Source: Pararhizobium arenae
GTDB taxonomy: Bacteria > Pseudomonadota > Alphaproteobacteria > Rhizobiales > Rhizobiaceae
Direction of reading: 5' to 3'
DNA: 64,000 nucleotides
Assembly (NCBI RefSeq): GCF_001931685.1
Contig: NZ_MOOY01000002.1
Coordinates: forward strand, 186,001-250,000
Shown piece after piece: positions 25,416-33,909 of the stretch (position 1 is its first letter; each line of letters begins with the position of its first letter). The position numbers were made by a program, and so were the translations under genes. Below the pieces are notes generated by a model that did no database searches, was not told the origin of the DNA, and saw nothing but the letters and a program-made list of their open reading frames with translations.

Positions 25416-26840
25416 ATGCGACTGCACGGCCTTTCCAAACGCAATTTTTCGCTGTTTCTGGCATTCGGACTTGGTCTTGCGGTGATAACGGCCGCTCCGG
25501 CCGGAGCCCAGCAACAGACGGCTGCAGCTGCGCCCGCAAGCGGGCAAGAGCAGGAAACTCCGCCTTTGCTGACGGAAGACGAACTGGAAGTTCTGGTCGC
25601 CCGCATCGCACTCTATCCGGACGAACTGGTTGCGCTGGTATCGTCTGCCTCCCTCTATCCGCTGCAGGTCATCGAGGCGCAGCGCTTCCTGGAACAGAAA
25701 ACGAAGGACAAGGCTGCGCTGCCCAAGGACAGCTGGGACGACAGCATCATCTCGCTTCTGAACTATCCCGAGATCGTCAAGATGATGAGCGACGACCTGG
25801 ACTGGACACAAGCGCTCGGCAGTGCTCTCAGCTATCAGCAGCGGGATGTGCTGATCGCCATCCAGACCCTGCGCGACAAAGCTGTTGCCAACAACGTCAT
25901 CAAGACGGACGAGAAGGTCAAGGTTGAGACCCAGGGTGAAAACATCGTCATCCAGGCGGCTGACCCGGAAAAGATTTACGTGCCGAAATACGAGCCCGAA
26001 ATGCTCTACGAGCCGGGTTACGTGCAGGCGCCGATCACCTATTACGAAGAGCCGTATCCCAGCTATTATTATCCCTCGGCTCCCTATTTCGCGGCGGCGA
26101 TCACCGGTGCCGCCATCTGGGCCGCTGTGGTGGATTGGGACGATTGGGGTGTCTGGGGCGGTCGCTGGAACGGCGGCGATGTCGATATCGACTGTAACAA
26201 GTGCTTCAACGACATCGATATAGACCGCGACAAGTTCAAGATGGGCGATGTCGACTGGAAGAATATCGACCGCTCCAAGATCAAGTTCGACAAGAACCAG
26301 ATCGCCAATATCGACAGGACGAAATTCAAGAACGACTTCAAGGCGAACCGCGACAACAACATCGCCGCCCGGGCAAAGGACGTGCGCCGCGCCGGCGGCG
26401 ATCGGCCTGCCGGAAAGCCGAAGATCACGGTGGACGATGTGCGCAAGAGCAAGGTGGATGCCAACCGGGCCCGTTCAGAGCGCGATCGGGCGGCCAGCGC
26501 AAACCGTGGTGATCGGCAGAAAGCCGCGCCGGCAGCCTCGGCGCGGCGCGAGGGCGGAAAGGCGGCTGCCAACCGTCCGGCCGGAGGCAACAAGATCAGC
26601 AACAAGCCGAATGCCAACCGCAAGGTCACCAAGCCGAAGCCCGGAACGCAGATCAAGAAGAAGTCCGGAAACAAGTCGGCGATCGGCAATGTAAGCAACA
26701 AGCGGCAGACGCAGATATCGTCCAATCGCGGCCGTCAGTCGATGCACGGCGGCGGCCAACGCCGTCCGCAGTCCATGGGCAACCGGGGCGGTGGTGGACG
26801 TCAGGTTCACCGCGGCGGCGGTGGCGGACGTCGGCGGTAA
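25416..26840 (+). CDS. DUF3300 exported protein with basic low-complexity tail
   Basis: The product is 474 residues from ATG 25416. A signal peptide (MRLHGLSKRNFSLFLAFGLG, cleavage near AGAQQ) is followed by the DUF3300 domain (about 50-240, beginning LTEDELEVLVARIALYPDEL). Then comes a Tyr/Pro-rich link, a Asp/Asn-rich stretch with repeated DIDxDKFK-like units, and a strongly basic Lys/Arg/Gly tail ending GGGGGRRR. The function of DUF3300 is unknown; it is usually paired with DUF2950, as here 26 bp downstream. The tail could bind nucleic acid, peptidoglycan or polyanionic polysaccharide in the periplasm; this is inference. Confidence 0.85.
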   Translation: MRLHGLSKRNFSLFLAFGLGLAVITAAPAGAQQQTAAAAPASGQEQETPPLLTEDELEVLVARIALYPDELVALVSSASLYPLQVIEAQRFLEQKTKDKAALPKDSWDDSIISLLNYPEIVKMMSDDLDWTQALGSALSYQQRDVLIAIQTLRDKAVANNVIKTDEKVKVETQGENIVIQAADPEKIYVPKYEPEMLYEPGYVQAPITYYEEPYPSYYYPSAPYFAAAITGAAIWAAVVDWDDWGVWGGRWNGGDVDIDCNKCFNDIDIDRDKFKMGDVDWKNIDRSKIKFDKNQIANIDRTKFKNDFKANRDNNIAARAKDVRRAGGDRPAGKPKITVDDVRKSKVDANRARSERDRAASANRGDRQKAAPAASARREGGKAAANRPAGGNKISNKPNANRKVTKPKPGTQIKKKSGNKSAIGNVSNKRQTQISSNRGRQSMHGGGQRRPQSMGNRGGGGRQVHRGGGGGRRR

Positions 26841-26866
26841 GGGCGAGCGATCAGGAGGCGAAAACA

Positions 26867-27829
26867 ATGACCATGGCGCGCAACAGACTGATGCTTTCGG
26901 CGCTCGCGGCGCTTTTGCTGAACGGTACGTTCCTGACGGGAATGGCCTTCGCCGCCGAAGACGATAACGATCCACCGCTTGAGGCGTATATTTCGCAGAC
27001 TGCCCCGCCGGAGTTCGATACGCCCGAGCAGGCTGTCGAGGCTTTCAGGTCGACAGTCGAGGGTGGCGATTTCGACGCGCTGGCGGGCCTTCTCGGGCTG
27101 GATGCGGCCAAGGCCAAGGGCAGCGACGGCGCAACTGATACCTATGCCGACATCCAGGCCGGCGTGAAGGAAAAGCTGGTTCTTGAGGACCGCGAGGGCG
27201 ACAAGATCCTGGAAATCGGAGACCAGCTCTGGCCGCTGCCATTTCCGCTTGTGAAGGCCGACAACGGCAAATGGTCTTTCGATACCTATGCGGGGCTTGA
27301 GGAGATTGCCGATCGTCGCGTGGGCGAAAACGAGATATCGACGATCGACACCATGCGCGCTTATGTCGAGGCGCAGGAGGATTACACCTCGCAAGACCAT
27401 GACAACGACGGCGTGCTGGAATATGCGCAGAAGCTGATCAGCAGCGATGGCCAGCATGACGGGCTTTACTGGCCATCCGAACAGGGAGACGCCGATGAAA
27501 GCCCGGCCGGCTCCGGCCTCGTGGAGGGCGATGCCCTGGAGAAGGCGAAGGCAGGGCTCGGCTATAACGGTTATCGCTATCGTATCCTGACCGCGCAAGG
27601 CGAAAACGTGGCCGGTGGAAGGTATGACTACGTGATCAACGGCAACATGATCGCCGGCTTCGGGCTCGTCGCATGGCCGGTCAAATACGGCATCACCGGC
27701 GTCAAGACCTTTGTGATCAACAAGAGCGGTATTCTCTACGAAGCGAACTTGGGCGGCGAGACGTCCGCGCTCGCGGAAAAAATCCGGACATTCAATCCTG
27801 GCGACCGTTGGGACATCGTGAAGGAGTAG
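26867..27829 (+). CDS. DUF2950 exported protein
   Basis: The 320-residue protein has a signal peptide (about 1-27, ending MAFAAED) and the DUF2950 domain over the rest, with FDTPEQAVEAFRSTVEGGD, a central SQDHDNDGVLEYAQKL and GLYWPSEQGD. A perfect AGGAGG stands eight bases before the ATG. It forms an operon with the DUF3300 gene; this pairing is widespread in Proteobacteria, but no biochemical role is known to me. Both proteins are expected in the periplasm. Confidence 0.87.
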   Translation: MTMARNRLMLSALAALLLNGTFLTGMAFAAEDDNDPPLEAYISQTAPPEFDTPEQAVEAFRSTVEGGDFDALAGLLGLDAAKAKGSDGATDTYADIQAGVKEKLVLEDREGDKILEIGDQLWPLPFPLVKADNGKWSFDTYAGLEEIADRRVGENEISTIDTMRAYVEAQEDYTSQDHDNDGVLEYAQKLISSDGQHDGLYWPSEQGDADESPAGSGLVEGDALEKAKAGLGYNGYRYRILTAQGENVAGGRYDYVINGNMIAGFGLVAWPVKYGITGVKTFVINKSGILYEANLGGETSALAEKIRTFNPGDRWDIVKE

Positions 27830-27953
27830 CCGCGACCACAATCGTGCAAGAAACTGTCGTTGATCTGCGCCCTTATGTTGCGTAGTGTATCTGCGCGTAC
27901 CCAGACGTGCGGGGGCCGTTCTTCTGGGAGAGCGCCAGAGTGGGGGTAACAGA

Positions 27954-29765
27954 ATGACATCTGCACGTCCCGATGAGATTTCTGCGGATGCCTATGCGCC
28001 GCCCACAGATCAGGAAATCCGCGAACAGCTAGCGAAAATCCGGTCGAGTCCTGCTTTCGATGCGCCCGAGCGGGCGCAGAGGTTTCTCGCCTACGTGATC
28101 GAGGAGACGCTGCAGTGCCGCGCCGACCGGATCAAGGCTTATTCCATCGCGATCGAGGTCTTTGGGCGTGACGCATCCTTCGATGCCCAGAACGATCCCG
28201 TGGTTCGCATCGAGGCGGGGCGGGTGCGTCGTGCGCTTGAGCATTATTATCTGCTTGCCGGGCAGAGGGACCCGATCCTCATCACGATCCCGAAAGGCGG
28301 CTACGTTCCGGCTTTCACCCGTTTCAACGAGCTCACGATCAGGACGGCGAGGGAGGCCACCGAGCCAGCGGTTGCGCTACCCAGGAGCCGTTCCCAGACA
28401 GTCTTGCTGGCGGGCGCCGCCCTTCTGGTCGTAGGGCTTGCATGTTGGGGCCTGGCCGATCGCTTCTCCTTGCAGAAACTTTCGGGAACGGGCCAAAGTG
28501 TCGCCGACAACACCGTGCCGGCCATGCCGAACGTGATGGTCGCCACCTTCGAGGATATTACGGGAACGCCGACATCCGCTCTCCTGACGCGGGGGCTCAA
28601 CGATGAAGTCATCGGCCAGATGGCGCGCTTCAAGGAGATCAGGGTCGTCTCGGAAGACGCCGCGACGGCAAGCGGTGCGGCGTCTTCCGTGTCGGATCTC
28701 CCGTTCTATCGGCTGGAGGGGCGCATCCGGCTCGATAACGAACGGCTGCGGTTTTCGGCCCGGCTGGTCGATCGTGCCGATGGCGCGATCGTCTGGACAA
28801 AAACCTATGACGCGAAAATGAGCCAGCGTGCGCTCATGGACGTCGAAACCGAGATTTCCGGCGAGGTGGCGACCGCGCTGGCCCAGCCCTACGGCGTGAT
28901 CTTTCAGGCCAATGCGTCGGAGGTACTCGACGCGCCTTCCCAAGACGCCGCGGCCTATGCCTGCGGATTGTCCTATTACGGTTATCGCGCCGACCTCAAG
29001 CGGCAGAGCCACGCCGCGGTCCAGACCTGCCTCAAGGAGGTTGTCTCCCGCTTCCCGAACCATGCGACCGGCTGGGCGCTGCTGTCGCTTACCTATCTCG
29101 ACGAACTGCGGTTTCGATACCGCCTGAAACCCGAAGGCCCGCCGCCGCTGGACATGGCCGTGCAGGCGGCGCAGCGTGCGGTGGAGCTCGACCCCGGCAA
29201 TGTGCGCGCGCTCCAGGCGGAAATGCTCAGCTATTTCTTCAAAGGCGACGTGCGAAATGCACTCGCCGTCGGCGAGCGGGCGTTCGCCCTCAATCCGAAC
29301 GATACCGAATTCACGGGTGAATATGGCTTCCGCCTTGCCCTTTCCGGCGACTGGGCGCGCGGTTGCGGCCTGATTTCCCGGGCGGTCGATCGAAATCCCG
29401 GCCCGGTCGATTATTTCCGGGCGGCCATGGCCGTCTGCAACTACATGGATGGCGATTATGAAGAGGCCGAGCGCCTGGCCCGTGCGGTTGACCTGCAGGA
29501 CAATCCGATCCACCACCTGATCCTGACGGCGATATACGGCCAGCGCGGAAAGCTTCTGGAGGCGCAGCTGGAGAGGAATTGGCTGGAGCTGAACGCCCCG
29601 GAATATGTCGCGGGCGCGCGCGATGAGGTGGCCCGGCGCATTCTGCGGACCGAGGATCAGGAGCATTTCATCGACGGCCTGCGGAAAGCCGGTATCGATG
29701 TTTCCGTGCAGCGCACCCTGCGATCCGAACAGCAGGAAACGCCGATTGCGCTATCGCGCGGATAA
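27954..29765 (+). CDS. Membrane-anchored TPR protein with TolB-like domain (CadC-like architecture)
   Basis: The 603-residue protein has a cytoplasmic N-terminal domain (about 15-120, REQLAKIRSSPAFDAPERAQRFL... IPKGGYVPAF) common in rhizobial adenylate-cyclase-like regulators. It is followed by one transmembrane helix (about 143-163, VLLAGAALLVVGLACWGLAD), a TolB-N-like segment (about 178-280, VMVATFEDITG) and TPR-like helices (about 330-580). No cyclase catalytic domain is present. The plan suggests a membrane sensor or scaffold rather than an enzyme. I start at ATG 27954 behind TGGGGGT; an upstream GTG at 27885 would add 23 atypical residues. Confidence 0.75.
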   Translation: MTSARPDEISADAYAPPTDQEIREQLAKIRSSPAFDAPERAQRFLAYVIEETLQCRADRIKAYSIAIEVFGRDASFDAQNDPVVRIEAGRVRRALEHYYLLAGQRDPILITIPKGGYVPAFTRFNELTIRTAREATEPAVALPRSRSQTVLLAGAALLVVGLACWGLADRFSLQKLSGTGQSVADNTVPAMPNVMVATFEDITGTPTSALLTRGLNDEVIGQMARFKEIRVVSEDAATASGAASSVSDLPFYRLEGRIRLDNERLRFSARLVDRADGAIVWTKTYDAKMSQRALMDVETEISGEVATALAQPYGVIFQANASEVLDAPSQDAAAYACGLSYYGYRADLKRQSHAAVQTCLKEVVSRFPNHATGWALLSLTYLDELRFRYRLKPEGPPPLDMAVQAAQRAVELDPGNVRALQAEMLSYFFKGDVRNALAVGERAFALNPNDTEFTGEYGFRLALSGDWARGCGLISRAVDRNPGPVDYFRAAMAVCNYMDGDYEEAERLARAVDLQDNPIHHLILTAIYGQRGKLLEAQLERNWLELNAPEYVAGARDEVARRILRTEDQEHFIDGLRKAGIDVSVQRTLRSEQQETPIALSRG

Positions 29766-29913
29766 CCGGATCGGCTACGGATTCATGCATATCGCAGGCC
29801 CATCACCTTTCCCGCATTGCCTCTTGGGTATGTCACGGTGACAATATCCTGCGTTCACATTCCCCGGTTTGCCCTCTAATCAGGGAGGATCATTCAGGTG
29901 GGAAGAGACGTAC

Positions 29914-30888
29914 ATGAGTTCGATCGAAATGATTGTCGCCGCGCGCGCCCGGCTACAGGGACGGGCACGGCGCACGCCTTTGCTGTCTTCGCCTTTCCTC
30001 GACGAGATCGCGGGCAGACGGGTGCTGGTCAAGGCGGAATGCCTCCAGCACACCGGGTCCTTCAAGTTTCGCGGCGGATGGTCGGCGGTGTCGGGCCTCG
30101 ACCCGGAGATACGGGCGCGGGGCGTGATCGCGTTCTCCTCCGGCAATCATGCTCAGGGTGTCGCGCTGGCCGCCAAGCTGCACGGCGTTGACTCCGTGAT
30201 CATCATGCCGTCGGATGCGCCGCGGCTGAAGATCGACAATACCAGGGCCGTTGGAGCGGAGGTCGTGCTCTATGACCGCAAAACGCAGGACCGGGATGCG
30301 ATCGGCGCGGGTATCGCCGCAGAACGGGGCCTCACGCTGATACGGCCCTTCGACGAGCCTTTCGTGATTGCCGGTCAGGGCACCGTCGGTCTCGAACTGG
30401 CCGAGCAGGCGCAGGATGAGGGGGTGAACGCGGCGGATGTGCTGGTGCCCTGCGGCGGCGGCGGTCTGAGTTCGGGCATCGCGCTCGCGCTCGAGGCGGT
30501 TGCTCCCGGGTTTCGCGTGCGGACCTGCGAGCCTGAAGATTTCGACGACACTGCCCGCTCGCTGGCATCCGGCAAGGTCGAACGCAATGCGGCGCTGAGC
30601 GGCTCCATCTGCGATGCCATTGTCACCCCGGAGCCGGGAAAACTGACGTTGCCGATCTTGCAGCGTCTGGCCGGCGCCGGCATCGCCCTCTCCGAAGAAC
30701 ACGTTTTGCAGGCGATGGCGCTGGCGTTCAAAAGGCTGAAGCTCGTCATTGAGCCGGGCGGTGCCGTGGCGCTCGCGGCTGCCCTGTTCCATGGTCACGC
30801 TCTGGACGGCGATGCCGTGATCGCCGTCGCCTCGGGCGGCAATGTCGACACGCAGATGTTTGCCACTGCTCTGGCGCGTTTCGGATAA
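29914..30888 (+). CDS. PLP-dependent threonine/serine dehydratase family enzyme
   Basis: The 324-residue fold-type II PLP enzyme has the PLP lysine in TGSFKFRGGWSAV (about 51), the SSGNHAQGVALAAKLHG loop (about 77-93), and the phosphate-binding PCGGGGLSSGIAL (about 178-190). It lacks the C-terminal ACT regulatory domain of biosynthetic IlvA, so it belongs to the catabolic threonine dehydratase / serine racemase / hydroxyaspartate dehydratase group. The precise substrate cannot be told. A monocistronic gene, it is flanked by the TPR protein and the convergent kinase operon. Confidence 0.85.
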   Translation: MSSIEMIVAARARLQGRARRTPLLSSPFLDEIAGRRVLVKAECLQHTGSFKFRGGWSAVSGLDPEIRARGVIAFSSGNHAQGVALAAKLHGVDSVIIMPSDAPRLKIDNTRAVGAEVVLYDRKTQDRDAIGAGIAAERGLTLIRPFDEPFVIAGQGTVGLELAEQAQDEGVNAADVLVPCGGGGLSSGIALALEAVAPGFRVRTCEPEDFDDTARSLASGKVERNAALSGSICDAIVTPEPGKLTLPILQRLAGAGIALSEEHVLQAMALAFKRLKLVIEPGGAVALAAALFHGHALDGDAVIAVASGGNVDTQMFATALARFG

Positions 30889-30959
30889 CGCCTCGTTCGC
30901 GCAGTCGGAGGATGTGACATCCCGCTACTGAGCAGTGTCGGCGCCGCGCGCGTGGGAGA

Positions 30960-32504
30960 TCAGGCGGTGATCTTTGCGAGCGTCTCTTGAAGCGTATCGA
31001 GCGCAACCGGCTTTGTGAGGTGATGGCTGAAGCCGGCTTCGGAGGCCCGTTCCTTGTCGCGATCCTGCCCCCAGCCCGTCTGGGCGATGATCGGCGTGCC
31101 GGTGAAGAGCGCGTCCTGGCGGAAGGCCTGACAGACCTCGTAGCCGTTCATGCCCGGTAGCCCGATGTCGAGCAGGATGACGTCGGGGCGGTAGTGGTGC
31201 GCCGTCTGCAACGCCTCACGGCCGTCATGCACAAGTTCGTAGTCGTGGCCGATCTCTTCCAGCATCCAGCCCATGGTGTTCGCGACATCCACGTTGTCAT
31301 CGATCACCAGCACCCTGAGCGGGCGCGATGGCAGGTCATCCTTCGGCGGGGCGGGGACGTCCGGTGTAAGGTCGAAGCCGGCTGCGAGCGGCAGGCGAAC
31401 GCGGAAAATGCTGCCCCGACCGCCTCGACCTTCCAACGCTTCCACCGTTCCGCCATGCAACGCGACCAGTTGCCGAACGAGTGCAAGGCCGATACCGAGA
31501 CCGCCCTGCGACCGGTCAAGGTGATGATCTACCTGCTCGAACAGATGGAAGATATTCGAGCGCATATTGGCGGGAATGCCGACGCCGGTGTCGGATACGT
31601 CGATGACGGCGTTGTTCCCCTCGACGGCCACGGTCACGCCGATGCTGCCGCCGGCTGGCGTATACTTTGCGGCGTTGTTGAGGAGGTTCGCCACCACCTG
31701 CGAGAGACGGGCCTGATCCGCATCGAGCCAGATGGGGTGAGGCGGCATATCGACGGAAAGCTTGTGCCCGGCCTGTTCCATCAGCGGATGGCTTGTCTCT
31801 ATGGCCGCGCGAACAACGTCTTCCACCCGTGTCTGTTGCCGGCGTAGCTCGATCTTGCCCTGGCTGACCCGCGACACGTCCAGAAGATCCTCGATCAGCC
31901 GGATCATGTGGACGAGCTGGCGGTCCATCATGTCGCGAACATCGGCGGACGCCTCGACGTTCGGGTTGCGGCGCAGGATATCCAGCCCGTGGCGCAGCGG
32001 CGCGAGTGGGTTGCGCAACTCGTGGGCCAGTGTCGCGAGGAACTCGTCCTTTCGCCGGTCGGCTTCCTTCAGGGCGGCGGCCTGCGCTTCCAGCGCGTCG
32101 CGCTGCTCGGCGATCTGCTGCCGCTGCCTGCACAGTTCGAAGAATACATCGGCCTTGCTGCGCAGAATGTCCGGTTCGATCGGCTTCTGGATGAAATCGA
32201 CGGCGCCGGCTTCATATCCGCGAAATCTTCGCTGGCCGTCGGCACTGCCGGCGGTCACGAAGATGATCGGCACACGCCGGGTGCGCTCGTTGCCGCGCAT
32301 CAGTTCGGCGAGCTCGAAACCGTTCAGGCCCGGCATCTGCACGTCGATGAAGGCTAGCCCGACGTCGTGTTCCAGCAGCAGTTCCAGGGCCTGATCGCCG
32401 GAACGCGCCTTCAGCAGCTGAAGGCCGTCACGCCGCAGGAGCGCTTCGAGCGATAGGAGGTTCTCCTCGAGATCATCCACAAGGAGAAAGGAAACGGGGG
32501 TCAT
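30960..32504 (-). CDS. Hybrid histidine kinase (REC-HisKA-HATPase-REC)
   Basis: The 514-residue soluble protein has an N-terminal receiver (about 4-120, phospho-Asp in AFIDVQMPG), a coiled linker, HisKA with FLATLAHELRNPLAPL, an HATPase_c domain with NLLNNAAKYTPAGG and SDTGVGIPANM, and a C-terminal receiver (about 390-510, VILLDIGLPGMNG). It is the last gene of a four-gene minus-strand operon; its start overlaps the cheB-like stop by four bases. It has no membrane segment, so it probably takes phosphate or signals from partners such as the large upstream kinase. Confidence 0.88.
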   Translation of the reverse strand: MTPVSFLLVDDLEENLLSLEALLRRDGLQLLKARSGDQALELLLEHDVGLAFIDVQMPGLNGFELAELMRGNERTRRVPIIFVTAGSADGQRRFRGYEAGAVDFIQKPIEPDILRSKADVFFELCRQRQQIAEQRDALEAQAAALKEADRRKDEFLATLAHELRNPLAPLRHGLDILRRNPNVEASADVRDMMDRQLVHMIRLIEDLLDVSRVSQGKIELRRQQTRVEDVVRAAIETSHPLMEQAGHKLSVDMPPHPIWLDADQARLSQVVANLLNNAAKYTPAGGSIGVTVAVEGNNAVIDVSDTGVGIPANMRSNIFHLFEQVDHHLDRSQGGLGIGLALVRQLVALHGGTVEALEGRGGRGSIFRVRLPLAAGFDLTPDVPAPPKDDLPSRPLRVLVIDDNVDVANTMGWMLEEIGHDYELVHDGREALQTAHHYRPDVILLDIGLPGMNGYEVCQAFRQDALFTGTPIIAQTGWGQDRDKERASEAGFSHHLTKPVALDTLQETLAKITA

Positions 32505-33076
32505 GCTGATCGGGCTTTCTGCAGGTAGGTTGCGATCTCTTCCAGAGACATAATTAGGGCGGTCGGGCACATCGCGACAGCGGCTTGCGGCATCGCCGAC
32601 GCAAATGCCGTGTCCGGGTCCTGAACAATGGCCGTGCCGCCGGCTTCCACGACGCTTGCCAGGCCCTGCGCGCCATCCTGGTTGGCACCGCTCAGGACAA
32701 CGGCAGTCAGACCTGCACCATAGGCGTCGGCGGCGCTTTCGAAAAGGACGTCGATCGACGGGCGGGAGAAAAGCACCGGTTCATCGCTCGACAAAGACAA
32801 CAATCCGTTCGTCTCGACAAGCAGATGGTAGTCCGGCGGCGCGAAGTAAACCGTGCCGGACCGGATCGGCTCCTTGTCCTCCGCTTCCAGAACAGCAACA
32901 CGGCATTTCGCCTGAAAAAGCTCGGAAAGCACGCTTCGCTTGTCCGGCGGGACGTGGACCACGATCATAACCGGAGGCGTAACATCCGCCGGCAGTTGCG
33001 GAAGTATGACGGAGAGCGCTTCCAGCGCGCCTGCGGAGGCTCCGATAACGACGGCTTTTTCCGGCACGTCGCTCAT
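32501..33076 (-). CDS. CheB-type methylesterase domain protein without receiver
   Basis: The 191-residue protein is only the CheB catalytic domain. The probable triad is S14 (IGASAGA), H41 (VVHVPPDKR) and D134 (SGANQDGAQG). Classical CheB has an N-terminal receiver that controls the esterase; here it is absent, so control must come from elsewhere. The gene overlaps cheR upstream and the hybrid kinase downstream by four bases each. No chemoreceptor gene is near, so this belongs to a non-chemotactic CheB/CheR signalling unit often found with PAS or hybrid kinases. Confidence 0.87.
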   Translation of the reverse strand: MSDVPEKAVVIGASAGALEALSVILPQLPADVTPPVMIVVHVPPDKRSVLSELFQAKCRVAVLEAEDKEPIRSGTVYFAPPDYHLLVETNGLLSLSSDEPVLFSRPSIDVLFESAADAYGAGLTAVVLSGANQDGAQGLASVVEAGGTAIVQDPDTAFASAMPQAAVAMCPTALIMSLEEIATYLQKARSA

Positions 33077-33909
33077 GTCGCGCACCGCTGATAGATTTTC
33101 TCTTCGCGCACGAAATCGTTGAAGGCGCTGGAGTGAGCGGAAAAGCGCAGGTTTTCCTTGGCACCGAGCCCCAGAAAACCCTTGCGGGTCAGGGACTCCT
33201 TGAAGAGGCCGATGGCGCGGTCCTGCAGCGGACGGTCGAAATAGATCATGACATTGCGGCAGGAGATCAGGTGCATTTCGGCAAAGACGGCGTCCGTCAC
33301 CAGACTGTGGTCGGAAAACACGACCCGCTGGCGCAGTGACTTGTCGAAGGAGGCGTGGCCATAGGCGGCGGTGTAATAGTCGGAGAGCGAGGATTTCCCG
33401 CCGGACCGGCGGTGGTTTTCGGTAAACTGCTGGATACGGTCGAGGCTGTAGATACCCGCTTCGGCCATACGCAGGGCGTCCTGGTTTATATCGGTCGCAT
33501 AGAACAGCGTGCGCTCTTCGAGACCTTCCTCGCGAAAGAGGATGACGAGTGAATACAGTTCCTCGCCCGCGCTGCAGCCGGCGACCCACACCTTCAGCGA
33601 GGGATAGGTGCCAAGGTGCGGGATGACCTGTTCACGGATCGCCTTGAAATAGCTGGGGTCGCGAAACATCTCGCTGACCTGCACGGTAAGGAAGCCCAAG
33701 AGCCGCGGCAGCATGGACGGATCGTGCAGCACCTTTTCCTGCAATGCCGAGATGGTCGAGAAACCCAGCTGCTCGCGCGCCTGCTTCAGCCGCCGCTTCA
33801 CCGAAGCCATGGCATAATTGCGAAAGTCGTAGTGATACTGATGGTAGAGCGCTTCCAGAAGAAGCCGGATTTCGATGTCCTCTACCTTTTCCGGGCCGGG
33901 CATTTCCAT
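33073..33909 (-). CDS. CheR-type methyltransferase
   Basis: The 278-residue protein has the CheR N-terminal helical domain (about 10-75, YDFRNYAMASVKRRLKQ) and the SAM-binding domain with VWVAGCSAGEELYSLVIL (about 108-125), YATDINQDALRMAEAG, and HLISCRNVMIYFDRPLQ. It would methylate glutamates of a partner protein. The start overlaps the upstream kinase stop by one base (TGATG), and its stop overlaps cheB. The pairing with a REC-less CheB and two hybrid kinases suggests adaptation of a kinase rather than of a chemoreceptor. Confidence 0.9.
   Translation of the reverse strand: MEMPGPEKVEDIEIRLLLEALYHQYHYDFRNYAMASVKRRLKQAREQLGFSTISALQEKVLHDPSMLPRLLGFLTVQVSEMFRDPSYFKAIREQVIPHLGTYPSLKVWVAGCSAGEELYSLVILFREEGLEERTLFYATDINQDALRMAEAGIYSLDRIQQFTENHRRSGGKSSLSDYYTAAYGHASFDKSLRQRVVFSDHSLVTDAVFAEMHLISCRNVMIYFDRPLQDRAIGLFKESLTRKGFLGLGAKENLRFSAHSSAFNDFVREEKIYQRCAT

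Noticed and set aside
22958-25927. 989-codon open frame on the + strand opposite lldP and ldhA
   Set aside because: It runs antisense to two clear families, has Arg/Gln/Asp-rich shadow composition typical of GC-rich antisense frames, and matches no family.
29766-29913. Possible small RNA or promoter between the TPR protein and the dehydratase gene
   Set aside because: No stable hairpin with T run and no convincing -35/-10 pair could be found by eye.
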